This document shows, one piece after another, positions 23,136 to 33,840 of a stretch of 64,000 bases of DNA. Every line of letters begins with the position of its first letter. Positions within the stretch are counted from its first letter, which is position 1. The stretch is from Candidatus Westeberhardia cardiocondylae (GTDB taxonomy: Bacteria; Pseudomonadota; Gammaproteobacteria; Enterobacterales; Enterobacteriaceae), in assembly GCA_024648785.1 (NCBI GenBank), contig JABYQB010000004.1, forward strand, positions 1-64,000, written 5' to 3'. Below the pieces are notes generated by a model. The model was not told the DNA's origin and searched no databases. It worked only from the letters and a program-made list of their open reading frames with translations. The position numbers and the translations under genes are program-made.

Positions 23136-24438
23136 ATGAAAAATATGAAAATAAAATCAAAAAAAAAACAATTCCAAACATTAAATCTTCTTTACACGAT
23201 TGGCTACAATATATAAATAATATACATAACAAAAAAAATCATTTGAATTTAAAAAAAATTAAACATATTGCAAAAATATTACAATTATTAAACCCAGCTC
23301 CATATATGATAGTTATAGGTGGTACTAATGGTAAAGGCACAACATGTCATTTATTAGAAAAAATATTAATATACAATAATATACGTGTTGGTATATACAG
23401 TTCTCCACATATATTATACTATACTGAAAGGGTTCGAATACAAGGAAAAACATTAACAGAACATGAACATGTTAATGCAATGAATATTATCGAAAACAAA
23501 AGAAAAAATATACCTTTAAATTACTTTGAATATAGTACACTAGTTGCATTACAATTATTCAAAAATTCTAAAATAGAAGTAGGTATTTTAGAAGTAGGAA
23601 TAGGTGGAAAATTAGATGCCACAAACATTATAGATTCTGACATTTCAGCTATAACTAATATAGCATTAGATCATACAAAAATATTAGGAAACAATAGAAA
23701 TAATATTGCAAAAGAAAAATCTGGAATTTTTCGTCTCAATAAACCAGCCATTTTTGGAGAAAATAATATTCCAAAAACTTTAAAAAAAGAAGCAAAAAAA
23801 TTGGATCAATACTATATGCAAAAAATATACATTGGTGGATGAAAAAAGAAAACAAAACAACATGGTCATGGTGGAATAAATCATATATTTTAAAATCACT
23901 TCCTATACCAAAAATACCAATAAATAACGCAGCAACAGCACTTGCCATAATACAATCATATACCATTTAAAATATCAAAAAATACAATTTACAAAGCAAT
24001 ACAAAATACAAAACTACCAGGAAGATTTCAATGTATTAAAAAAAACCATTAATAATATTAGATGTAGCACATAATCCTCATGCTTCTTCATATCTTGCAA
24101 AATATATTAAAAATATTAACAAAAATAATAAAATTATAACAATAGTTGGAATGTTATCAGACAAAAATATTCCAAAAACTTTAAAACCATTACATAAAAT
24201 TACAAAAAAATGGTATTGTGTATCATTAAAACATGAAAAACAAGGAAGAAATGCAAATCAAATAGCAAAACATATAAAAAATAAAAAGACAGAAAAATGT
24301 GAAAATGTCTTATATGCATTAAAAAAAGCAATAAAAACATCATCTAAAAACGATTGCATTTTAATATTTGGATCATTTCATACAATTTCACCAATAATGA
24401 AATCATTAAAAATAAATACAAATCCAATAATAAGATAA
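23136..24438 (+). pseudogene. folC: folC (folylpolyglutamate/dihydrofolate synthase) with multiple frameshifts
   Basis: FolC adds glutamate to dihydropteroate and to folates. The homologous sequence spans the whole gene but is split over several frames. ATG 23136 opens a frame that reaches an A10 run at 23159-23168; one extra A would restore IPNIKSSLHDWLQYINNIH. The frame holding IGGTNGKGTTCHLLEK (Mur-ligase P-loop) and NYFEYSTLVALQLF runs to 23842 and breaks at an A6 run near 23819; the next frame (HWWMKKENKTTW...INNAATALAIIQSYT) stops near 23968; then IPFKISKNTIYKAIQNTKLPGRFQCI breaks at an A8 run near 24038; ILDVAHNPHASSYLAKYI...IFGSFHTISPIMKSL completes the C-terminus. So there are at least four frameshifts, three at poly-A. 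The ORF-track entries at 23243 (a TTG start) and 24151 are fragments of it. Transcriptional slippage could give traces of full-length protein, but four sites make that inefficient. Confidence 0.9.
24278..24308 (+). repeat. 31-nt near-identical repeat, copy 1 (in folC)
   Basis: AAAATAAAAAGACAGAAAAA and the following TGTGAAAATGT match 58279-58309 in dnaK at 30 of 31 positions. Both are read in the same frame and encode [10 protein letters not shown]. In folC this replaces a poorly conserved stretch between the Mur-ligase C-terminal domain motifs. Confidence 0.8.
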
Positions 24439-24833
24439 AAAAATTAATAAAATATAAAAATAAAACATATAATTTAATAATTAAAATAAAATATTTAAAT
24501 ATTAAAAATTAATATATATTTCAAAAAAAAATACTATTAAAATTATTAAAAATATATAAACAAAATAATTTTAAATCTAAAAAAACAAAAATAGAATATA
24601 CTTTTTATTAAAACATTAAAAAATACATACAAAATAAAAATATAAAAATATACAAAATAAAAAACATTTTAAATCTTATTTGTAATAAAATTTTAATATA
24701 AAATAAAACTAAAACTTAAAAAATAAATTACAAAAATATAAAAAAAATATGATTATATGTTTATATAAATAAAATTTAAATAAATTAAATATTAAAATTT
24801 TTTTTAAAAAAATAAATAAAATAAACAACAAAC
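24439..24833. other. Convergent intergenic region folC / pta
   Basis: About 395 bases of A/T-rich sequence between convergent folC and pta. dedD, cvpA and purF, which follow folC in E. coli, have left no readable remnant. No GC-bearing terminator hairpin is visible. Confidence 0.5.
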
Positions 24834-26999
24834 TCATTGAGCTTGAATATTTGTTACAGCTACTGTATAAACAATATCATCTACTGATGCACCACGAGAC
24901 AAATCATTAACAGGTTTACGTATTCCTTGTAAAATTGGCCCAATAGAAAGTAAGTTAACAGAACGTTGTACAGCTTTATAAGTTATATTACCAGAATTCA
25001 AATCAGGAAATATAAAAACATTTGCTCTTCCAGCAACTAAAGAATTTGGAGATTTTAAAATAGCAACATCCCTAGAGATAGCAGCATCATATTGAATAGG
25101 TCCATCAATATTCAACAAAGGTCGTTTTTCTTTAACCAATAAAGTAGCCTTTTTAATTTTTTCAACATCACTACCAAAACCAGAAGTACCAGTAGCATAA
25201 GACATCATAGCAACTATCGGGCTAATACCAAAAAGTCTGGCAGTATCAGAAGACTGTATAGCAATTTCAGCTAATTGTTCTGCTGTAGGATTAACATTAA
25301 CAGCACAATCTCCATAAACCAAAACATAATCTGGAAATAACATAAAAAATACAGAAGAAACCAATGAAACATTAGGTAAAGTTTTAATAATTTGTAAAGC
25401 CGGGCGTATAGTATTTGCAGTAGTATTTACTACACCAGAAACTAAACCATCCACTTCGTTGTTTTCCAGCATCAAAGTACCAAACATTACATTATCCTCC
25501 AACTGTTTTCTTGCTAATAATTCTGTCATACCCCTGTGTTTACGCAAATTCAATAAACGAAAAACATAATTTTCTCGTAATAATATCGGATTAATAATTT
25601 CAACGTCTTTATGTAACACAATACCATACAAATTAGCTATTTTCCTTATATTATCAATATCTCCTAATAAAACACAATGAGCAATTTTTTTATCAGCACA
25701 AATAGAAACTGCTTCTATTATACGAGGATCATTACCCTCAGGAAATACAATACGTTTTTTATATTTACGTGATAACTCCAATAACCTATAACAAAATAAT
25801 GAAGGAGATAAAGAAAATATTTTTTTAATATTAACATTAACATTTTTCAATGAAATTAACCAATTATTATCAATATAATTTATAATATGATTACATATTT
25901 TTTTTACACGAATTTCGTCATCCCAAAACATTTGTAAATTAAAATTTCTTAACATTAACACAACTTCTTCAAAACCATAATTAACAAACAACAAAGGAAA
26001 TTTAATTTTTTTAAAAAAATTAATATTAAATTTATCAATAAAAACTTTTCCATTTTTATAACAATCGGTTAGTAATACAGCACTAACTTTAACATTATTA
26101 ACAAAAATAAAATATACAATAACCAAAACATTAACAATATTACACGACAATATTAATAAAGATCCTAAATTACAATAATTTAAAAAATTTGAAATATCAT
26201 TACCACATAAAACACACGAATTTATTCTTCTATTATAACATTCTTCACCCAAAATTGTATTAATATCAAAAAATCGAATAACATCAATAACACGAACAGA
26301 TAACAAATCAATATTCCAAGGAATACAACCTAAAATTGGTAAAGAAATTTTCTTAAAAACAGAAGAACTACTTTCTAGTCTCAAAGATTTATCAAATCTT
26401 TTAGAAATATTAAAAATATTAGATATAAAATACTCATAATCCTCTTTAGGAGATCCTATTTTATTTAAAATAATACCAAAAACATTTTTAATAACACAAT
26501 TCAAATAATTCGAATTTATTAATTTAATATATCGATTAAAATCATAAAATACATTTTCATATTCAGAAATAACATAAACAATTTCAGCATTTAAAATATT
26601 TGCAATATTATAATTCAAATCTGAAAAAAATGGATATCTTATATAAGATTGAGAAAGTCCCTCTACCAAAACAATATCTTCTTCTTTAAATACACTATAA
26701 AAATTAAACAATATTTCTTCCATTAAAATATTCTTTTTGTTCATTCTAACAAAAAAATCAACATGATCAATATCAAACAATTTTAAATAATTAACATTAG
26801 GATAATAATTTTTCATTATATATGTTGTAGATTCAGATAAATATTCACATTCATATCTTCTATTAAATAGAAATCTAGAAATTGGTTTAAAAACACCAAC
26901 TTTTATATTATCTTTTACAAAATAATTAACAATACTAGCTATAATACTAGTTAATCCTACTTTTACCCCATATGAAATAAACATTATTACACGTGACAC
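24834..26999 (-). CDS. pta: Phosphate acetyltransferase, long (three-domain) form
   Basis: Converts acetyl-CoA and phosphate to acetyl-phosphate, which AckA uses to make ATP. The ORF-track start at 27014 is a TTG; a GTG at 26999 is preferred because it gives VSRVIMFISYGVKVGLTS, matching E. coli MSRIIMLIPTGTSVGLTS, and a GGAAGG Shine-Dalgarno ends seven bases before it, giving 721 aa (E. coli 714). Order: N-terminal P-loop-like domain (1-about 220), a divergent DRTGG-type middle domain, C-terminal PTA domain from about residue 390 (LSRKYKKRIVFPEGNDPRI, VSGVVNTTANTIRPALQI, GPIQYDAAISRDVA, FPDLNSGNITYKAVQR). The middle is much less conserved than the C-terminus. It lies downstream of ackA, reversed as a unit relative to nuo. 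Confidence 0.95.
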   Translation of the reverse strand: MSRVIMFISYGVKVGLTSIIASIVNYFVKDNIKVGVFKPISRFLFNRRYECEYLSESTTYIMKNYYPNVNYLKLFDIDHVDFFVRMNKKNILMEEILFNFYSVFKEEDIVLVEGLSQSYIRYPFFSDLNYNIANILNAEIVYVISEYENVFYDFNRYIKLINSNYLNCVIKNVFGIILNKIGSPKEDYEYFISNIFNISKRFDKSLRLESSSSVFKKISLPILGCIPWNIDLLSVRVIDVIRFFDINTILGEECYNRRINSCVLCGNDISNFLNYCNLGSLLILSCNIVNVLVIVYFIFVNNVKVSAVLLTDCYKNGKVFIDKFNINFFKKIKFPLLFVNYGFEEVVLMLRNFNLQMFWDDEIRVKKICNHIINYIDNNWLISLKNVNVNIKKIFSLSPSLFCYRLLELSRKYKKRIVFPEGNDPRIIEAVSICADKKIAHCVLLGDIDNIRKIANLYGIVLHKDVEIINPILLRENYVFRLLNLRKHRGMTELLARKQLEDNVMFGTLMLENNEVDGLVSGVVNTTANTIRPALQIIKTLPNVSLVSSVFFMLFPDYVLVYGDCAVNVNPTAEQLAEIAIQSSDTARLFGISPIVAMMSYATGTSGFGSDVEKIKKATLLVKEKRPLLNIDGPIQYDAAISRDVAILKSPNSLVAGRANVFIFPDLNSGNITYKAVQRSVNLLSIGPILQGIRKPVNDLSRGASVDDIVYTVAVTNIQAQ

Positions 27000-27076
27000 A
27001 ATAAAACCTTCCAAAAATTAATTTTTAATAAACATATTAATTACAATTTATAAAACACTATTTACAAAAAACAAAA

Positions 27077-28288
27077 TTAACCTAATAAACTCACAACATC
27101 TCTCACTATTACTAACTCTTCACAAGTCGGTATAACAATAGCTGAAATACTACTATCACAAGTAGTAATAAATCCAGATTTACCACTATGAATGGACAAA
27201 TTACGTTTATGATCCAATTTAAAATTCAACAACTTTAATCTTCTCAATGTTAACTCACGAATTAAAACAGAATTTTCACCAATTCCACCAGTAAAAATAA
27301 CTGCATCCAAAGAATTATCCATTAAAATACTATACGCCCCTATGTATTTAGCTAATCTATAACAAAAAACATTAATTGCACGATGAGCTCCAGATGAAAC
27401 ATCATAATAATTTTTCTCAATATCACGACAATCATAACTAACACCATTATTTAAACCTAACAAACCTGATTGTTCTGTAAGAATTTTTTTAATATTTTCC
27501 AAAGAAATATTAAATTTTTCATATAAATAAAAAATAATAGAAGGATCAATATCTCCGCATCTTGTACCCATTACTAAACCTTCCAGGGGGGTTAACCCCA
27601 TAGAAGTATCCACACAACATCCATTAGAAATAGCAGAAATTGAGCTACCATTACCCAAATGACACGTAATAATATTTAAATTTTTGCATGATTTATTTAA
27701 AAACTTAGCTGACTCTTGAAAAACATAATAATGACTAAGTCCATGAGCACCATAACGACGAATACCATAATTTTTATAAAAATAATAAGGTAGTGGATAT
27801 AAATATGCTTCCTCAGGGATATTCTGATAAAACGACGTATCAAAAACTGCAACATTCCTTTTTACTAGACTAGGAAATTGTTTCATTATTTTACTAATTC
27901 CAATTAAATGAGCTGGATTATGTAACGGAGCAAAAGGAATGGATTCCTCTATACCTTTTACAACATTATCATTAATAATCTCAGATTTAATAAAAGATAA
28001 ACCACCATGTACAATACGATGACCAACAGCAAATACTTCACCAAGTAATCTTAACTCTTTTAACAAAACATTAAAAATAATATAATCTAAAACTAAATCA
28101 ATTGAACTTACAGAACTTAATATTCTACTTTTAATTACATTATTTAAACTCCACTGAATATAAACTTTTTTAAAAGAAAAAAACTCAGCAAAACCAAAAA
28201 GACGACGTTGTTCATCATAAAAATTAAAAATTGAAAATTTTACAGAAGAACTACCACAGTTTAAAACTAATATTAATTTATTTAACAT
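27077..28288 (-). CDS. ackA: Acetate kinase
   Basis: Transfers phosphate from acetyl-phosphate to ADP, yielding acetate and ATP. It has 403 aa (E. coli 400). ASKHA-fold signatures: LILVLNCGSSSVKFSIF at the N-terminus, GHRIVHGG, the catalytic segment VFDTSFYQNIPEEAYLYPLPY, ITCHLGNGSSISAI, DTSMGLTPLEGLVMGTRCGDIDP and VIFTGGIGENSVLIRE. It is the first gene of ackA-pta. The pair lies beside the nuo operon, as on the E. coli map, with the intervening genes deleted. Confidence 0.97.
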   Translation of the reverse strand: MLNKLILVLNCGSSSVKFSIFNFYDEQRRLFGFAEFFSFKKVYIQWSLNNVIKSRILSSVSSIDLVLDYIIFNVLLKELRLLGEVFAVGHRIVHGGLSFIKSEIINDNVVKGIEESIPFAPLHNPAHLIGISKIMKQFPSLVKRNVAVFDTSFYQNIPEEAYLYPLPYYFYKNYGIRRYGAHGLSHYYVFQESAKFLNKSCKNLNIITCHLGNGSSISAISNGCCVDTSMGLTPLEGLVMGTRCGDIDPSIIFYLYEKFNISLENIKKILTEQSGLLGLNNGVSYDCRDIEKNYYDVSSGAHRAINVFCYRLAKYIGAYSILMDNSLDAVIFTGGIGENSVLIRELTLRRLKLLNFKLDHKRNLSIHSGKSGFITTCDSSISAIVIPTCEELVIVRDVVSLLG

Positions 28289-28938
28289 TAAAAATTACAC
28301 CTTTTATAAATTTATTAAATAAAATTTATTAAATTATTCCATATAAATATAATTACATCAATAACATAAATTACTTAATATACTTAAAATATAAAAAAAG
28401 TATTACATTATAATATATAAAACAATTAATAAAACAAATAAATATATAAAATTCCTTAAAAAATATTTAAATATATTAAATTCATATAAATAATATTTAA
28501 AAATATAATTTTAAATAAACTATTACTATTAATAACTTCAATCTAATAAATTAAACAATATACTAAATTTAAATAATACTTTTTTAAATAAATAAATTTT
28601 ATAATATTAAAAACATTTAATTTATACACAAATATTTATATAAATAAAAAATTATTAAAAATAAAATTAACAAAAAATATATTAAAAACTTAAAAATAAT
28701 TATTAAAATTATTTCAATAAATTTTATTTTTTTCAAAAAAAATAAAAATTTTTATATATTTAAACTTTTTAAGTTTTAAAAAAAATAAAAATAATATATA
28801 ATACATATTTTGATATTTATACCAATAAAAATGAAATTTTATCTAGAAAATTATTTTTTTTAAAATACAATGTAAGTTTACAAAAAAAATAAAAATTATT
28901 TTTCTTAAAATTTAACAATAACTTATCTTTTATTTATC
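28289..28938. other. Divergent intergenic region ackA / nuoA
   Basis: About 650 bases of A/T-rich DNA. It must hold the promoter of the 15-kb nuo operon and of ackA-pta, but no motif stands out from the composition. The E. coli genes between these loci (lrhA, alaA, yfbR and others) have no readable remnants. Confidence 0.55.
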
Positions 28939-29364
28939 ATGAATAATTGCAATTCAATTATAGAACAAGATGTTCACAGTAATGTTATATCACTAATAAC
29001 TTTATTCACGATATCTTTAATATTATGCACAACAATATTATTTATAAGTTTTTTTTTAGGAGAAAGAAATAATTACCAGAACTCACATTCAAGAAATATA
29101 CCATTTGAATCCGGAGTTAATCCAGTAGAAAAAACAAGATTTCTATTTTCAATAAAATTTTACCTAATAGCTGTTGCATTTGTAATTTTTGACATCGAAT
29201 CACTTTACATATACACTTGGTCAATTGTTATTAATGAAGCAAATTGGATAGGATTAATTGAAATAATAATTTTCATCATCAATTTATTAATTGGTCTTTT
29301 ATATTTAATAAAAAAAGATGTATTAAATTGGGCAAAAATAACAAAAAATAAACAATACAAATAA
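28939..29364 (+). CDS. nuoA: NADH-quinone oxidoreductase subunit A
   Basis: A small membrane subunit near the quinone cavity of complex I. The 141 aa (E. coli 147) have three membrane helices (about residues 17-38, 70-90 and 103-125). The conserved loop NIPFESGVNPVEKTRFLFSIKFYLIAVAFVIFDIESLYIYTW, which undergoes rearrangement during turnover, is intact. First gene of nuoA-N; the gap to nuoB is 15 bases. Confidence 0.95.
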   Translation: MNNCNSIIEQDVHSNVISLITLFTISLILCTTILFISFFLGERNNYQNSHSRNIPFESGVNPVEKTRFLFSIKFYLIAVAFVIFDIESLYIYTWSIVINEANWIGLIEIIIFIINLLIGLLYLIKKDVLNWAKITKNKQYK

Positions 29365-29379
29365 AACTAATTTATAAAT

Positions 29380-30045
29380 ATGTACTATAATATTATTAAC
29401 ATAGAAACAAATAAAAATTATTCTAAAAAAAAAATCAAAACAGAAAAAAATACTACACAATATATAAAAAACAATATTTTCTTTCACAAACTTAAAAATA
29501 TTGTAAAAAAAATTGTAAATTGGAGTAGAAGTAATTCAATTTGGCCTCTTAATTTTGGTTTATCATGCTGTTACGTAGAAATGACAACTTCATTTACATC
29601 TGTACATGATGTAGCAAGATTTGGGTCTGAAGTAATTAGATCTTCTCCAAGACAAGCAGATTTAATGGTAATAGCAGGAACACCATTCATAAAAATGGCT
29701 CCTGTAATTAAAAGGTTATATGATCAAATGTTAGAACCAAAATGGGTAATATCTATGGGATCATGCGCAAATTCTGGTGGTATGTATGATATATATTCCG
29801 TTATACAAGGAATAGACAAAATACTACCTGTCGATGTATACATCCCTGGATGCCCACCAAGACCGGAATCTTATATACAAGCTCTTCTACTACTACAAAA
29901 AGCTATAAAAAAAGAAAATCGTCCATTATCCTGGATCATAGAAAACAATAAAAAATATAAAGTAAAAAATATATTTAAACATCAAAAAAAACAAAAAAAT
30001 ATAAACAAAATTAAATATTTTAGATCTCCTAATAAAATACCGTAA
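29380..30045 (+). CDS. nuoB: NADH-quinone oxidoreductase subunit B
   Basis: Holds the terminal iron-sulfur cluster N2, which passes electrons to quinone. It has 221 aa (E. coli 220). N2 ligands are seen in [10 protein letters not shown] (adjacent cysteines), [13 protein letters not shown] and [13 protein letters not shown]. The conserved [21 protein letters not shown] is present. The first 35 residues are Lys/Asn-rich and vary in this family. Hydrophilic connecting module of complex I. Confidence 0.97.
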   Translation: MYYNIINIETNKNYSKKKIKTEKNTTQYIKNNIFFHKLKNIVKKIVNWSRSNSIWPLNFGLSCCYVEMTTSFTSVHDVARFGSEVIRSSPRQADLMVIAGTPFIKMAPVIKRLYDQMLEPKWVISMGSCANSGGMYDIYSVIQGIDKILPVDVYIPGCPPRPESYIQALLLLQKAIKKENRPLSWIIENNKKYKVKNIFKHQKKQKNINKIKYFRSPNKIP

Positions 30046-30144
30046 TATTAAATATTAAATAAAATAAAAATATATAATAAGAAAATTAAACCAATATTAA
30101 AAATTAAATAAAATATTTAAATATTTAAAACATACAAAAAACAT

Positions 30145-31923
30145 ATGGAATATAAAATTGAAAAAAATATTCATTCAAAATATAATAACTCAATTATACA
30201 AGATATTTATAAAAATTTTGGAAAAGAAAATTTCTTCATACAAAATACTTATATTAATAACCCTGTAATTTGGGTAAAAAAAAAACAAATATTACACGTA
30301 TTAACTTTTCTAAAAAAACATACAACAAAATATAACATGTTATACGACTTACATGGAATTGATGAACGTTTTAGAACACATAAAGAAAATTTACCAAAAA
30401 CAGATTTCACAGTATTTTATCATTTAATTTCTATAAATAAAAACTCCGATATACTTTTAAAAGTGGCATTATTAGAAAATAATCTTCACATACCAACCGC
30501 AACAAAAATATTTTCAAACGCTAATTGGTACGAACGTGAAACATGGGAAATGTTTGGAATAATTTTCGATAACCACCCAAATCTTACACACTTAATTATG
30601 CCAAAAAATTGGGAAGGGTATCCATTACAAAAAAATCATCCTGCAAGAGCAACAGAACTTAAACCATTCTCATTTGATAAAGAACAAGAAAATTTAAGTA
30701 TGAGAGAATTAAATTTTATTCCAGAAGAATGGGGGATGAAAAAAAATTCAAAAAATGAAAATTTTATGTTTCTAAATTTAGGACCTAATCACCCATCAGT
30801 ACATGGAGTATTTAGAATTATTTTACAACTAAATGGAGAAGAAATTATAAATTGTGTTCCTGAAATTGGTTACCACCACAGAGGTGCAGAAAAAATGGCA
30901 GAAAGACAATCTTGGCATAATTACATACCATACACAGATCGTATTGAATATTTAGGTGGTTGCATAAACGAAATGCCATATATTCTAGCGGTAGAAAAAT
31001 TAGCCAAAATTGAAGTACCAGACAGAGTAAAAGTAATTCGTATTATGCTATCAGAACTATTTCGAATTAACAGTCATCTTTTATACATAGGAACATATAT
31101 ACAGGATATTGGAGGTATGACACCAGTATTTTTAGCATTTACAGATAGACAAAAAATATATGATGTTATTGAAGGAATAACAGGTGCTCGTATGCATCCA
31201 GCATGGTTTAGAATTGGTGGTGTTGCAAACGATTTACCTAAAGGGTGGGATAAATTACTTAAAGAATGTCTAACATGGATACCAAAAAGATTACAAAAAT
31301 ATATAAACACATCTATAAAAAATAGTATTTTTTATTCTAGGACAAAAGGAATTGCTTCATATAATTCAAAAGAAGCAATAAATTGGGGAGTAACAGGTTC
31401 ATCGCTACGAGCAACCGGGGTAAATTTTGATATTAGAAAATGTAGACCATATTCAAGTTATGAAAATTTTGAATTCGAAATTCCTATTGGAGACGGAATA
31501 AGTGATTGTTATAGTAGAATAATAATGAAAATAGAAGAAATTTACCAAAGTATTAAAATACTTAAACAATGTTTAATAAACATGCCAGATGGTCCATATA
31601 AAGCAAACCATCCTTTAACAACTCCTCCTATAAAAAATAGAACATTACAGGATATTGAAACATTAATTACACACTTTCTTCAAGTATCTTGGGGGCCAAT
31701 TATCCCAGAAAACGAATCGTTACAAATGGTAGAAGGAACAAAAGGAATAAATAGTTACTACTTAATTAGTGATGGAAGTACAATGAGCTATAGAACAAGA
31801 ATTAGAACACCAAGTTTTCCTCATCTACAACAAATACCATCAGTAATTCGTGGAAGTTTATTATCAGATTTAATTGTATACTTAGGTAGTATTGACTTTG
31901 TTATGTCAGACGTAGACAGATAA
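30145..31923 (+). CDS. nuoC: NADH-quinone oxidoreductase fused subunits C/D
   Basis: The connecting-module subunits C and D as one protein, as in enterobacteria (nuoCD). The 592 aa match E. coli NuoCD (about 600). The N-terminal NuoC part (about 1-185) has the 30-kDa signature [24 protein letters not shown]; the NuoD part (about 200-592) starts [17 protein letters not shown] and has [18 protein letters not shown] and the C-terminal [17 protein letters not shown]. The conserved HP...H and Tyr of the quinone site are in this part. The fusion itself points to a gammaproteobacterial relative of Enterobacterales. Confidence 0.97.
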   Translation: MEYKIEKNIHSKYNNSIIQDIYKNFGKENFFIQNTYINNPVIWVKKKQILHVLTFLKKHTTKYNMLYDLHGIDERFRTHKENLPKTDFTVFYHLISINKNSDILLKVALLENNLHIPTATKIFSNANWYERETWEMFGIIFDNHPNLTHLIMPKNWEGYPLQKNHPARATELKPFSFDKEQENLSMRELNFIPEEWGMKKNSKNENFMFLNLGPNHPSVHGVFRIILQLNGEEIINCVPEIGYHHRGAEKMAERQSWHNYIPYTDRIEYLGGCINEMPYILAVEKLAKIEVPDRVKVIRIMLSELFRINSHLLYIGTYIQDIGGMTPVFLAFTDRQKIYDVIEGITGARMHPAWFRIGGVANDLPKGWDKLLKECLTWIPKRLQKYINTSIKNSIFYSRTKGIASYNSKEAINWGVTGSSLRATGVNFDIRKCRPYSSYENFEFEIPIGDGISDCYSRIIMKIEEIYQSIKILKQCLINMPDGPYKANHPLTTPPIKNRTLQDIETLITHFLQVSWGPIIPENESLQMVEGTKGINSYYLISDGSTMSYRTRIRTPSFPHLQQIPSVIRGSLLSDLIVYLGSIDFVMSDVDR

Positions 31924-31969
31924 ATATATTTATAAAAAATTAATAAAATATACTAATTTAATAAAAATC

Positions 31970-32449
31970 ATGAATAAATTATTTACTTTTAATAATGAAG
32001 AAAAAGAATACATAAAAAAAGAAAAAGAAAATCATGAAAATACAAAAAGTGCTGTAATTGAAATAATAAAATTTATCCAAAAAAAATATAATTGGGTATC
32101 AGATGAACACATAAATTCTATAGCAAAAATATTAAATATTACAAATATAGAATTAGAAGAAATAACAACATTTTATAGTCAAATATTCAGAAAACCAATA
32201 GGTAAAAATATTATTAGATACTGTGACAGTATTGTTTGCTATATTAACAATTATAAAATTGTACAAAAAGAAATAGAAAATATATTAAAAATTAAACCTG
32301 GAGAAACTACAAAAGATAAAAAATTTACTCTATTACCTACATGTTGTTTAGGAAATTGCGATAAAAGCCCAGTAATCATGATAAACAATAATACTTACAC
32401 TAACATGCAACCAAATAAAATATCAATGTTATTAAACAAATACAAATAA
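31970..32449 (+). CDS. nuoE: NADH-quinone oxidoreductase subunit E
   Basis: A thioredoxin-like [2Fe-2S] (N1a) subunit of the NADH-oxidising module. It has 159 aa (E. coli 166). Cluster cysteines are in [14 protein letters not shown] and [15 protein letters not shown]. The helical N-terminus is family-typical. The stop codon is one base from the nuoF start (TAAAATG), suggesting coupling. Confidence 0.96.
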   Translation: MNKLFTFNNEEKEYIKKEKENHENTKSAVIEIIKFIQKKYNWVSDEHINSIAKILNITNIELEEITTFYSQIFRKPIGKNIIRYCDSIVCYINNYKIVQKEIENILKIKPGETTKDKKFTLLPTCCLGNCDKSPVIMINNNTYTNMQPNKISMLLNKYK

Positions 32450-32450
32450 A

Positions 32451-33737
32451 ATGAATACAATTATTAGAAAAATGGAAACACATCCTTTAACCTGGAGACT
32501 AAGAAAAGACCAAAAACCAATATGGATAAAAGAATATATAAAAAAAAATGGTTATATAGGAATAAATAACGCAATATTAAAAGATCCAAAAGAAATTATA
32601 AAAATAATACAAGATTCTGAACTAAAAGGTAGAGGTGGTGCCGGATTCCCAACTGGAATAAAATGGAGTTTAATACCACAAGAAAAAAAAATACGTAAAA
32701 AATATATAATATGTAATGCAGATGAAATGGAACCAGGAACATATAAAGACCGTTTATTAATTGAAAAACTACCACATCTATTAATTGAAGGAATATTAAT
32801 TGCGGCATATGCTATACAAGCAAATTTCGGATACATTTTTTTACGCGGTGAATATATAGAAGCAGCTAAACATATAAAAAAAGCAATTTCTGAAGCTAAA
32901 GAAAAAAATTTAATAGGAAAAAATATTTTAAAAACAAATTTTAATTTTACATTATTTTTACATACAGGAGCTGGAAGATATATATGTGGTGAAGAAACAG
33001 CTCTTCTAAATTCATTAGAAGGTCGTAGGGCAATTCCTAGATTTAAACCTCCCTTCCCAGCTAATTATGGATTATGGGGTAAACCAACTTGCATAAACAA
33101 TGTAGAAACATTATGTAATGTTCCAGCTATACTTGAACATGGTGTAATATGGTATAAAAATCTTTCTTTAAAAAACACACAAGATCATGGAACAAAACTA
33201 ATGGGGTTTTCAGGAAAAGTAAAAAATCCTGGAGTTTGGGAAGTTCCATTCGGAACTACATCAAGAGAAATTTTAGAATATTACGCTCATGGGATGAAAA
33301 ATAAATATACACTAAAAGCTTGGCAACCAGGAGGTATAGGTACAGAGTTTTTAACTCAAAAACATTTAGATTTACCAATGGATTTTAATCATATAAAAAA
33401 TGCAGGAAGCAGATTAGGAACAGCGTTATCAATAGCAATTGACAATTCTATTAATATGATTTCTTTAACTAAAAATATTGAAAAATTTTTTTCCAGAGAA
33501 TCATGTGGGTGGTGCACCCCTTGTAGAGATGGATTACCATGGGTAGTACAAATATTAAAATCATTAGAAAATCGTCAAGGAACAAAAGAAGACATAAAAA
33601 TACTAGAAGATATTTGCAATTTTATACAACCAGGATCAACATTTTGTGCACATGCACCATCAGCAATAGGTCCATTAAAAAGCGCTTTAAAACATTTTCG
33701 TTCAGAATTCGAAAAAGGAATTCAAAATTCATATTAA
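32451..33737 (+). CDS. nuoF: NADH-quinone oxidoreductase subunit F
   Basis: Binds NADH and FMN and the [4Fe-4S] cluster N3; the electron entry point of complex I. It has 428 aa (E. coli 445). NADH/FMN loops [13 protein letters not shown] and [14 protein letters not shown], the [24 protein letters not shown] glycine-rich segment, and the N3 ligands [12 protein letters not shown] plus STFCAHAP are intact. It needs FMN, while ribF (riboflavin kinase/FAD synthetase) is missing from its usual rpsT-ileS position in this window. Confidence 0.97.
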   Translation: MNTIIRKMETHPLTWRLRKDQKPIWIKEYIKKNGYIGINNAILKDPKEIIKIIQDSELKGRGGAGFPTGIKWSLIPQEKKIRKKYIICNADEMEPGTYKDRLLIEKLPHLLIEGILIAAYAIQANFGYIFLRGEYIEAAKHIKKAISEAKEKNLIGKNILKTNFNFTLFLHTGAGRYICGEETALLNSLEGRRAIPRFKPPFPANYGLWGKPTCINNVETLCNVPAILEHGVIWYKNLSLKNTQDHGTKLMGFSGKVKNPGVWEVPFGTTSREILEYYAHGMKNKYTLKAWQPGGIGTEFLTQKHLDLPMDFNHIKNAGSRLGTALSIAIDNSINMISLTKNIEKFFSRESCGWCTPCRDGLPWVVQILKSLENRQGTKEDIKILEDICNFIQPGSTFCAHAPSAIGPLKSALKHFRSEFEKGIQNSY

Positions 33738-33840
33738 AAACAAAAAATAAAAAATAATACAATTTACTTTATATAACATTAAACATATAATTATCATATT
33801 AATTATTTAAAAAATTAAAAATTTAATTATTTTATATAAC

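Noticed and set aside
23243-23842. Independent 199-aa Mur-ligase-like protein
   Set aside because: It starts at a TTG inside conserved FolC sequence, and FolC homology continues upstream and downstream in other frames, so it is a fragment of the folC pseudogene.
24151-24438. Independent 95-aa gene
   Set aside because: It is the C-terminal part of folC (LSDKNIPKTL...IFGSFHTISPIMKS) and not a separate gene.
28289-28938. Hidden small RNA or riboswitch in the long spacers (also 9621-10360, 19126-19993, 47479-48164, 59959-60750)
   Set aside because: No G/C-bearing structured segment is visible in these spacers; the only clear island in a long spacer is the dnaK promoter at 56258-56290.
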